Assembly (NCBI GenBank): GCA_050084985.1
Contig: JBITNC010000002.1
Coordinates: forward strand, 558,001 to 622,000
Origin: Nageia nagi
Taxonomy: Eukaryota; Pinophyta
Direction: 5' to 3'
DNA: 64,000 nucleotides
In this document: positions 50,658 through 60,198 of the stretch, in pieces
How positions within the stretch are numbered: the first letter of the stretch is position 1
Layout of the letters: the number at the start of each line of letters is the position of its first letter
Made by a program: the position numbers and the translations under genes
Notes under the pieces: generated by a model
Database searches by the model: none
What the model saw: the letters and a program-made list of their open reading frames with translations, nothing else
Told to the model about the DNA's origin: nothing

Positions 50658-53220
50658 TTTCTACACAAGAATGTGAAAAAATAATGAGCATGTGGTTTAA
50701 TAAGTAACATTATATGTTAAGTTTTAACCAAGTAAGTAATAAATGTTTCATTTAATCAACTAAGACATGCTTGATTTGATTCATTAGTGCAAATATTTTA
50801 CAACTCAAATAATAACCCATGTACCCAAATACATTTCTTCTCTCAAGAATCATAAATGTAGAGTGATATTATTGAGGCTTATTTTTTTTTATCTAAAATT
50901 AGACCATCACCCGAATTCTCGCATAAGAGGAGCCCAAGTACTACCAATTCTTAACTAATTCATCTTGGTCGGTATTATAATTTCTCACAAGAAGAAGTAC
51001 CTACTATTTTCTAGGGTTATGATATTTATTGGATCGACCAAATTATTAATATTGATTAGGTTTCAAGTTATCCTCCTAAGTTATCAAGATAATCCCTGAA
51101 TGGACATGCGGACATGTGGTATCACTACACACATGCCTATCCACCTATTGGAGTTATGTCTAGACCAACAGAGGACTTAAAGGCAATTGAGAAGTACAAA
51201 ATTTTTACCATTTGGATCATCAGACTTAAAGGTTCCAATCCACTTATCCTCACCTCATGGCTCCCTAAACAAATCATGTTGTAGAATGTACATGCAGATG
51301 TGTTCATTTTAGAGGGTTGCTCATATCAATATTTACATTTTTATTTGCATAAGTAAATAAATAAAAAAAAATGAAACATGAAGTAAAAGAGCATAAGTAA
51401 AAACAACATCCATTCAAAACCTAATTTTCCAATGGGTTTTGTTTACCAACCCCTAAAGGACATCTTTACATCAATCCTAATTTTTCACAAGTCCATTCTT
51501 GCATAAGGAAGTAGATTGCATCATAACTTAAGATTTTAAGTAATAAGCATGCATTATTTGACTTAAAAAAAATCTTAAGCATCTAAAAAAAATTAAGTTC
51601 TTAGCATGCATCACCAAACAAAATTAAGTTCTAAGCATGTATCATTAACTTAAACATTTAAGTACTAAACATGCATCATTTAAGCATAAGCATGCATCAT
51701 TTCTATAATTTGCATAAGTTCATTTATTAATTTTGCATAAAAAAAAAATATAAATACTTAAGCATAAACATGCATCATTTGCATAAAAGGAAAAAAAAAT
51801 TCAAAGATCTAGAATTTTAAGTAAAACATCATAAAATTCCCCCTTTTACTTAAAAAATAGCATTGCGAATTAAAATAGCATTCCCTTTATAAAACTTTTA
51901 GGCAACATGAAATTATCAATAGATACTTGGGTAAAAAAAAGCTAGTTTTACCTTAGTAAAAAAAATGTCATGTTTACATTAATAATTATCATTTTGCCTA
52001 AGTAAATTGCCATACTTAGAAGTATTTATCAAGGCAAAAAAAATTATACTCCTAAAAAATTACTTTTAATAAGTACTTAAATTGAACTAAAAAAATTGTC
52101 ATTGAAAAAAAATTCCCAAGAAATTACCTTCCGCAAGGCTAATTTTTTGTTAAAAAAATTAAATGAGTCATTATGAGCTACATATTATTCATGCAAGAAT
52201 TAAATGAAAAGTGGAGATCTATACTCCATTTAAGTTTATTATTTCTAATTTTTACCCTTTTACTCCACACTAAGGTAGGATCATTAAAATGATTAAGACT
52301 TGCATGTCAAGCAAGGAAGTAGATCATGATGAATTTAAACTAGAAGAGAAGTAAAACAAATTAAATGTTGAGCTACCTTGATTAAAATCTTGTCAGTTAG
52401 AAAGAGAGAGAGAAAAAAAGAAAGCTATGGAAGAGGGAAAGCAACACATGGTTAAAAGAGAGCAAGGACAAGGATCTTATGAAAAGGGATCCTAGCTGCT
52501 AATAGGCCATAGGGTTGGCTAAAAAAAAGGCTACATAGGAGCTGCGTGACAGTTAGGATAATTGTTTTCCAAACAATAATGTTAGATTCAACTCCAAGTA
52601 GATGCACAAGGGTGAGGGTTTTCACTTGAATGTTTTTGAGATAGTGCTTTGTTGGACATGTACACTAAGTTGGGATAATACGAACATATGCAAGAGGACT
52701 TATAGGGCTACAAGGATAGAGGAGAGGTCGTACTCAATGGTGAGAGGTCTCAGTAGGTGGTAAAAGGTGTTGTAGCATTGGATGAGGTCCAATTGAAGGA
52801 ACAAAGGGTGATGGCAAGGTCGATCACATGAAGGAGGTCTTAACATGCCATGTGAGGGATGAGAATGATAAGGCCACAAGGGGTGAACAAGATTAATTCA
52901 CCTTTCCATCCAACATAGCCATCCTCAAGACTAATATCCATCTGCATCCCACATGACATGACAACGAAAGGAGGAGGGCCGAGGGAAGGGCTATGAGGAA
53001 TTTGCAATCCTAGAAGGAAGCAACTACAGATTTTTTTATATATATAAAAAAAGTTTTCTTATATATAGATATATCTTATTTGTTAAAAAAAAACAACTCC
53101 TCCACCTTCTTTTGTTAGTATAAAAATATACATATCTTATTTACAATAAAAAATACAACCTTCTAATTTTAAAGCTAAAAATAGTGTTATAAGGTAGAAA
53201 TAACAAATCTTTTCCATAAA

Positions 53221-53289
<69 letters not shown>

Positions 53290-53580
53290 GTATATTATCA
53301 TCTTTAAATAGGAATTGTATCAATGGTTTAAGTATTTTTTTTTAAATGCTACTAACAAAAGAGGAAAGTATAAAAAAAAATAATGGAATTATATTGCTCT
53401 ATTTTGACCATATTTCAAAATAAACTAACATATCTCACAAAATATGTTAGTATATTTAAGAAATAATACAAAATAATAAAGAAATAAAAGATGTTATACC
53501 TTCACAATTCTTTTACCTTAGCAAGGATTTAGTTGATTCTTCAAGATGAAGAGTCTCCAAGGATGTGAAGAGGAGCCTCC
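50658..53580 (-). other. Untranslated leader of copia B
   Basis: Counterpart of the A leader. It matches A near both ends (for example the phrases around GCATGCATCATTAAG at 51540-51780). The segment of about 52430-52990 is less T/A-rich and does not resemble the matching segment of A. An (AT)n run is at 53223-53287. No gene is supported. Confidence 0.6.
53223..53287. repeat. (AT)n microsatellite in the B leader
   Basis: An uninterrupted run of AT dinucleotides about 65 bases long. The matching place in the A leader has only a few AT repeats (near 890-900), so the run grew in this copy. Confidence 0.97.
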
Positions 53581-53582
53581 AA

Positions 53583-53598
53583 ATTGCTCTAATACCAA
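53583..53598 (-). promoter_or_regulatory. Primer-binding site of copia B
   Basis: The minus strand reads TTTGGTATTAGAGCAATT next to the LTR end at 53600: TGGTATTAGAGC, one base off the initiator tRNA-Met complement. Confidence 0.85.
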
Positions 53599-53599
53599 A

Positions 53600-54068
53600 T
53601 GAGAGAGTTGAACTATAATATAAATAACTCTAAACTACCAAGATCTCTTGAAATCTCACAAATCACATCTAAATAACTCACAAAGCAATTTCACAAAGAT
53701 AACTCAAGATGTAAGTGGTTCCTCCAACTAGGAGTACATCCACTAACTAGATCTCACTTTATTCACAAATATGAACTCTTACAATACTTCTAAACTTTTC
53801 TCACAAATTGGTGTGTAATCACAAAGAGGGAACCTTCTATTTATAGCCCAAAATCCCTCTTTCGATCACCCTTTTACCCAATGTACAAAGGCATGACATG
53901 CAACTCTCTTTTACCCAAGGGGCATGCTCATGACATGGAGTGTAGGATAAGTTACATTATCATATTCACTTAAATACTTAAGGTATCAAATGATACCCTT
54001 AAGTATTAGTGAACTTACATAGAAGATTATTACAAAACCTTTACAATAATGCATTATACATTCCAACA
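53600..54068 (-). repeat. 5' LTR of copia B
   Basis: 469 bp, + strand ends TGAGAGAGTTG and ATTCCAACA. Minus-strand TATA box at 53838-53845 followed by the U5 motif (minus strand GGATGTACTCCTAGTTGGAG, 53722-53741). Partner of 41034-41515. Confidence 0.9.
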
Positions 54069-55851
54069 TTATGAGTGTCACCCTAAGGTATAAGTAACTG
54101 GTCCTATGAAAAGCTAAAGTGCTACAATGCCTCAAATACCTTAGAGAACCAACACCAATGACAACCCTAAGATGCCAAGTCCATGGACGATGCCAAGGCT
54201 CTATAGGGGAGTTAGTCCTCTCTCCTAGTAGTAAAGGTATGGAGATGATGAAGAAAAATAACCAAAAATGCAAGGGATCATATATGTAAAGGTTAACATC
54301 CAAACTTTGCTAGCATAATGTGGTGTGGAATAGACCTCTTGCTTTGAATAGAGTGAGATAGAGTGCTGACCAAGATCCTCTCAACTATGGCCCTATCCAA
54401 GCTCCTCAAGCTAGGGTGCCAAACCTCGAAACCATATAACATTGTGGGAGTGACCAAAGTGTGGAATAATTAGAGATTGGATGGGATATCCTAGAAATAG
54501 AGCTGGACACACTATCTCTCTAGGGAGGAAACTACTACATATCCTCATCAAACTTTAGGTGGGGATGCAACTTGCATAAAAAATTGAGACCCCGAGAAAA
54601 GCACCCCTAGGTAGGTGTAGGATTTGGTGATCTCAATAACCTTTCCCTTGTAGGTGATTAGAGTCTAATCAATAATGGCCTTCAAGGTGTTGAATACCAC
54701 ATAATTGGTTTTATTGAAATTAACCACTAAGTCCTATCTTATGCTAAACAAATCAAGGGTATCCATAAAACGCTAAAGATCCTCTATTGTATGTGAGAGT
54801 AGTACAATATCATCAATAAAGTGGAGGATGGGGACATGATTTTTATGGAGAAGACACTTGGTGTTGATGCCTACATTCTCAAGTATAAGTGACTCTATAT
54901 CATCAATATAAAGATTGAAGAGAGTCAAAGAAAGTGGGAAACCTTGCTTCACCCCAATGGTGCTATGAATCATGTCAAATAGACCTTCTGTAGTATGCAC
55001 CCTTCCTGAAACCAACTTGTATAGTGTCAAGATGGTTGTAAGGCCTAGTTTGAGGATCCCCAACTACCTGAGTCTATCCATGAGTTTATGATGTAGGATA
55101 ATATCAAAATCCTTCCTAAAATCTACAAAATAACTAAAAATTGGGATCTTTCAAAACTTAGCCTCCTCAATAATCTCTCGAAGAGTGAGGATGTGGTCTA
55201 TGGTGTGATGATCTCTATAGAAACCTTCCTATCATCCTACCTTAAAGCCTATAACATCTACCAATTGAGATGTGTAGTCCTTAAGAATGGTGGCATAATG
55301 CTTGGACATAGTGTGACCAATCATGATGATGTAGTAATTTCTTGAATCACAAGGGTCACCTAATTTAAGGATGGGATGGATAATGTTCAAGATCCATGGG
55401 ATGGGGAAGCTAGTGCAAATGATGGTGTTGAAGATATGGGAGAGGAAGGAGGGAAGAATGGAACTAGCATGCTTGAGGTATTCGGTTTGAAGGTTTTTTA
55501 TGTCAGGCACTTTCCTACAACTAAGCTTAAGGATGGCTTTATGGATGAGGGGAGGGGAAAAGAATTCAAAGGAGGAAGGGTGAGTGATAATAGGTGAGGG
55601 GATGTGGTTGGGATTGATGTAGATCCAAGAGACATAAATACTCCTATCCTATAAGGTAATGTGGTTGGTGTGATGTCTTTTGAGTGTGAAAGAATGCCAA
55701 AAAGATTTGGGATCATTATGGAGGATTGAAATGATTTCTTATCATCTTTTGGCCAAGAAGTGGTGCTTCTTAGTCCTCAAGAGTCGATGATAAGAGCGAT
55801 AAAGGGAATGGATGACATGAGGGGGGTTGAAAAGGTGATGGCTTATTTGAG
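54069..55851 (-). pseudogene. LINE H, 5' part (reverse transcriptase)
   Basis: Minus-strand LINE ORF2 starting inside the linker between endonuclease and RT, so the element is 5'-truncated, as is usual for LINEs. RT blocks: NLQTEYLKHASSILPSFLSH (near 55490) and IIHPILKLGDPCDSRNYY (near 55370). Further on are IGVKQGFPLSLTLFNLYIDD (near 54960-54900) and the catalytic HFIDDIVLLSH (near 54810) with both Asp kept. After that the frame decays through the thumb region to 54069, where copia B begins; the C-terminus is at 40093-41033. Stops and shifts are common. It differs from LINE I. Confidence 0.85.
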
Positions 55852-57393
55852 TTGACTATGGCTAGATTTATATTCCACATTGAACCATTTGAAGTAAATA
55901 CTAATGCAGGTGACTATACCATGGGAGCTATTTTGTTACAAGAAGGTAAATCAATTTTTTATCATTCTAAAAAAATTAGTGGAGCTATTTTGAATGATCT
56001 TACTTATGATAAGTAAATGTATGCATTAGTTCAAGCTATTAAAAGTGAAAAAATTACTGAATGGGGAAAGAAACAATCATTCAAACTAATCATAAACTAT
56101 TAAAGTATTTACAAACTCAATCAAAATTACAACAAAATAGACACTATAAATGGATGGGTTTTCTACAACAATTTCATCTAGTGATCAAGTACAAGAAAGG
56201 AACACCTAATAAAGTTGTTGACATGCTTTATAGACCACTTATAACTATAGATTCTACACCATCAATGATGTGAATTATTGATTGTGGGTTGTTAACAATG
56301 TGCAAATAGGGTCAAGAAAGTTCCCTCTCAATGCTGAAATTTCTTCCTTTTCTATCTAAGTCATTTTCATAAGCATATGTGTAGGATCTTGACTTTGAAG
56401 AAGTGTATGAGTAGTTGTCTTCATCTAGGTCCAAGTATGAGGGTTTGGATGATTTTCATTTACAAAATGGACTTCTTTATCATTTTAATGCATTATGTGT
56501 ACCTGTAGGTGAAAGGATTGGATTGATTAGAGAAGCACATACTTCAAAGATTGTAGGACATTTTAGGGTTGGAATGGCATTATTTAATTTATAAAGATAT
56601 GTATATTGGCCAAAGATGCAAGATCAAGTTGCCAAGTACATAAGGGGATGTTCTTTGTGTTGAACCAATAAGCTAAGTAACAAAAAATTGGGTTTGTATC
56701 AACCACTTCCAGTACCTTCACGTCCTTAGAAGAGTATTTCCATGGACTTTGTGGGAGGATTACCTATGACTAAGAAGGGTCATGACTATTTATTTTTTGT
56801 TATGGATAGATTAAGCAAGATGTGTGTTTTGACTCCATGTAAGAAGCCTATAATAGGACAAGATGCTACAAATTTATTCTTTTCTTATGTTTGGGTTCAT
56901 TTTGGATTGCTTAATTCCATTATTTCATATAGAGATTGTAGATTTTTGGGCAAGTTTTGGACATGTTTATGGGAAAAGATGGATACAAGGTTGAAGAGAA
57001 GTATTGCCTTTCATCCTCAAATGGATGGACAAACTGAAGTGGTGAATAGGAAAGTGGTTCAGCTCTTAAGAGGTTATTGTGGCAAGCATCCTAAGTCTTG
57101 AGATGAACATCTTGAATATATCCAACATTCATAAAATAAAGCAATTCATTCTCCCATAAATAAGAGTCCCTTTGAGACTTGTTTTGGTTATTTACCACCT
57201 TCACCTTTTCATTATATAATTAGACAACAAAAAGATGAAGGAGATTCACTTGAGAAAGAAGATAAACAAGTTGAAGCCTTTATTGAAAATGTTAGGCAAA
57301 TTCATTTGAAAGTCCAATAGAAAATTGAGACAAACCAAATACAAGATGAGACATGAAAAATAAAAGTTCACCATAAGTTTCATGTGGGAGACC
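55852..57393 (+). pseudogene. Gypsy D pol, second part (RNase H, integrase)
   Basis: Continuation of D after LINE H. RNase H: EPFEVNTNAGDYTMGAILLQ near 55890 (catalytic Asp reads Asn-Ala for DAS) and KYKKGTPNKVVDML near 56190. Integrase: zinc-binding HTSKIVGHFRVGMA near 56545, then MDFVGGLPMTKKGHDYLFFV near 56745 with the first catalytic Asp, SYRDCRFLGKFW near 56925 (SDRD altered), and HPQMDGQTEVVNR near 57015 with the Glu. The frame 56742-57101 is open for 119 codons. It ends at HVGDL (57393), where copia E is inserted. Its C-terminus and 3' LTR lie outside the window. Confidence 0.87.
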
Positions 57394-57865
57394 TGTTAGA
57401 ATTTGTAATGAAATATTGTGAATATCTAAACTCCTTGTAAGTTCAATTAATCACTTAAAGGATATGTAGATACCTTAAGGGATTAATTGAATTCTTTATT
57501 ATGTGTGGACTTTGACCTAACCATGGGGTTAGTTGGTAGGTTAAAGTTAGGTCACACATTTATTTTAACCCTAACCTTACCCTTGGGTTAAAAGGAGGTT
57601 AGGGAGGTGCTCTCAAGCTATAAATAGAGGGCCTCTCCTCTTGTAACATATCTAAGTTTTGGAGTAACATTACTCTACTAGTTTGTGTAGGAGAGAGGAA
57701 GAGAATTGTTGTAAGAGGGGCATACTTGAGAATTGAGATACTAGTTGTGTATGTACTCCCAAGGAGGGAGGAACCACATTACACTTGTGTTATCTTGTGT
57801 GAATGTTGTGTGATTGATCTTCCTAGTCTTGGACCTTGAGGATTAGAGTAGTGCTAATTCTCTCA
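57394..57865 (+). repeat. 5' LTR of copia E
   Basis: 472 bp from TGTTAGAATTTG to AATTCTCTCA, inserted in the D integrase gene. TATA box at 57619-57626, U5 motif (ATGTACTCCCAAGGAGGGAG) at 57760-57779. It is closely similar to the LTR at 58608-59110 on the opposite strand. No 3' partner in the window. Confidence 0.88.
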
Positions 57866-57867
57866 AT

Positions 57868-57880
57868 TGGTATCTAGAGC
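57868..57880 (+). promoter_or_regulatory. Primer-binding site of copia E
   Basis: TGGTATCTAGAGC lies two bases after the LTR end. It is the initiator tRNA-Met complement with one inserted T. Confidence 0.8.
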
Positions 57881-58607
57881 TTGGTGTGGAAGCTCTTCTT
57901 CTACATCTTGGAGGTTCTTCATCCTTCTTCATTCCTCATCTTACACCCCATTGGTGAGGTAAATTTTAAGAGAAGGTATAAATTTCCTCCTCATTTGGTT
58001 ATCTTAATGGATTATTACATTAGATACTAACATATTTTGTGAGATATTGGAGCTTATTTTTTGCAAAATATGATCAAAATTGGCAATGCAAGCATTTTTT
58101 TTGCTAACCTCTTATGTTAGTAGCATTTTTTTTTACAAAAATACTTAATACATGATATATTTTTTAAGAGGATACTATGTGATGCAAATATTTTTTTTAC
58201 TAACATTTTGTTTGTTAGTAGTATTGATCAATAACTCTATTACAAGCATTGCCAAGGTGTAATAGTTACATAATACTTTATTTCTTCTCTAAGTTGTCTT
58301 ATTTTTTGCAAATAGAGGGAAATAATTTCTAGAGGCAATTGTTTAAAATTTTAAAGCAAATATAGAGATATTATTGTTATTGTTAAAAAAAAAGGGGGAG
58401 AAAGGTATTTAACAAAAAAAAAGGAGATTTACCTTCACTTTATTTACCATATTTTTCAATTTTTACAAAATCAATTTTTACAAAAAAAAAAAAGAGGAGG
58501 AGATGGGGCTTCATAAAGGCATAAACAAGAACAATGTGGACGTTGTGAAACAACTTCTAGAACAGGCAAGAAAAGGTGCCACTAGAAGGGAAATTTTCCA
58601 TTCAGAT
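57881..58607 (+). other. Leader of copia E, cut by copia C
   Basis: The first 600 bases follow the leader pattern of A (CTAACATATTTTGTGAGATA, T and A runs). After the A-run at 58484-58494 the composition changes and an ATG at 58503-58505 opens 35 codons up to the C junction at 58607. They include NKNNVDVVKQLLEQARKGA, similar to an ankyrin helix pair. The rest of E must lie beyond C. Confidence 0.55.
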
Positions 58608-59110
58608 TGAGAGAATTAGCACTACTCTAATTCCCAAGGTCCAAGACTATAGAAAGCTCAATCACATTCAACATGCAACATCTACAAGCTACCAACACAT
58701 TCACACAATATGACACCAATATAATGTGGTTCCTCCCTCCTTGGGAGTACATCCACAACTAGTTCTCTATTCTCAATCTATGCCTCTCTTACAACTATTC
58801 CCTTGCTCTCTCCTACACAACCTAGTAGAGTAATCTTACTCCAAAACTTAGATGTGTTTACAAGAGGAGAGGCCCTCTATTTATAGCTTGAGAGCACCTC
58901 CCTAACCTCCCTTTAACCCAAGGGTTAGGTTAGGGTTACAATAAATGTGTGACCTAACTTTAACCTACCAACTAATCCCATGGTTAGGTCAAAGTCCACA
59001 CATAATAAAGAATTCAATTAATCCCTTAAGGTATCTACATATCCTTTAAGTGATTAATTGAACTTACAAGGAGTTTAGATATTCACAATATTTCATTACA
59101 AATTCTAACA
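58608..59110 (-). repeat. 3' LTR of copia C
   Basis: 503 bp, + strand ends TGAGAGAATTAG and AATTCTAACA. Minus-strand TATA box at 58878-58885; U5 motif (minus strand GGATGTACTCCCAAGGAGGG) at 58735-58754. Reverse complement of the E LTR with few differences. Confidence 0.9.
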
Positions 59111-59119
59111 CTCCCCCTT
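59111..59119 (-). promoter_or_regulatory. Polypurine tract of copia C
   Basis: The minus strand reads AAGGGGGAG directly before the LTR start TGTTAGAATT. It is the intact form of the tract that is altered in A and B and primes plus-strand synthesis. Confidence 0.88.
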
Positions 59120-60198
59120 AATGCAATATTGGGATAGAGCGTAGAAGAAATAAGAGAGAGAGTAAGAGAGAGTTCTCCTCCATAGAGATACAAGTGGAGA
59201 TGAGAACATTTACATATTTGAGAATCTTTTTGAGAACTAGTATGAGACTCACTACATTACCATTTGACAAAATGGTTTACAATACAATCATTAACCACAA
59301 CTGGTTTCACTGTACATAGTAGTCGATCAACTTTAAGCTGACATGTGAGTCTCCATGAGCTTGCTTTCACAAGGTGAGTAACCTGCATTTCTGAAGAAGA
59401 TCCTGCATGCTACAAGCAACTCATGAACAAAATCAGTTAGATGCATCATATATTCAAATAAGAGAATCAAATAATGCTATCTTATAAATAACTGATTAAT
59501 TGTGCACTATAAGTCATCACAGAGATGCCAAGCCATCACTCATAGTCACCTATTGTATACAGACATGTGTTGATTATTAATAGAGCATAAAAATTGTACA
59601 ATGATTTTCTCACGCAGAGCAAACTCACCACGAAGGTATAGAATGTACAACAAGTTCATCACGCAGAGCGAACTTACCATGGAGGTATATTAATTATATG
59701 CTCAAATATTGTACAACGAGTTTCTCACATAGAGCAAACTCACCACGGAGGTATAGAGCATAAAAATTGTACAACGAGTTTCTCACATAGAGTAAACTCA
59801 CCATAGAGGTATAGAATGTACAACAAGTTCATCACGTAGAGCGAACTTACCATGAAGGTATATTAATTATATGCTCAAAAATTGTACAACAAGTTTCTCA
59901 CACAGAGCAAACTCACCACGGAGGTATAAAATGTACAACAAGTTTGTCACATAGAGCAAACTTACCACAGAGGTATAAAAATGTACAACAAGTTTGTCAT
60001 GCAGAGCAAACTTACCACGGAGGTATAAAAATGTACAACAAGTTTGTCACGCAGAGCAAACTTACCACAGAGGTATAAAAATGTACAATAAGTTTGTCAT
60101 GCAGAGCAAACTTACCACGGAGGTATATCATAATCAACACATGCTATACAACAACAAAAAAGCCTCTTAGAGGTGAAGTTGTCATCATTAACAAAGGT
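59120..60198 (-). other. 3' untranslated region of copia C
   Basis: The region has no gene. The first half (59120-59584) corresponds to the same region of A and B. The part 59585-60127 is a tandem array described separately. Length is about 1.1 kb against 0.7 kb in A. Confidence 0.8.
59585..60127 (-). repeat. Ten-unit tandem array in the copia C 3' untranslated region
   Basis: Ten units of about 49-67 bases each contain GTACAA, a CAGAGC(A/G)AAC core and a (T/C)ACCA..GAGGTAT end. The four units nearest pol (about 59933-60127) are 50-51 bp and almost identical; the others alternate with an extra TTAATTATATGCTC or GAGCAT segment. A and B have one unit at this place. On the minus (transcribed) strand every unit carries GGTAAGTTTG or GGTGAGTTTG, which looks like a 5' splice site. 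Confidence 0.92.

Larger units (their letters stand above)
41034..54068 (-). mobile_element. Copia element B, complete but split by insertion M
   Basis: Minus-oriented copia of the A family: 3' LTR 41034-41515, 5' LTR 53600-54068, primer site inside the latter. The flanks TTATA (41029-41033) and TTATG (54069-54073) fit a 5-bp target duplication with one change. B sits inside LINE H. Its gag-pol is interrupted at 44632 by M, with pol continuing on the far side. Both LTRs and the frame carry many changes. Confidence 0.9.

Noticed and set aside
53141-53323. 60-codon frame with a Tyr-Ile run
   Set aside because: It is translation of the (AT)n microsatellite.
59585-60127. Regularly spaced repeats resembling a CRISPR array
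   Set aside because: The units are contiguous with no unique spacers, they lie in a plant retrotransposon, and single-copy relatives occur at the same site in A and B.
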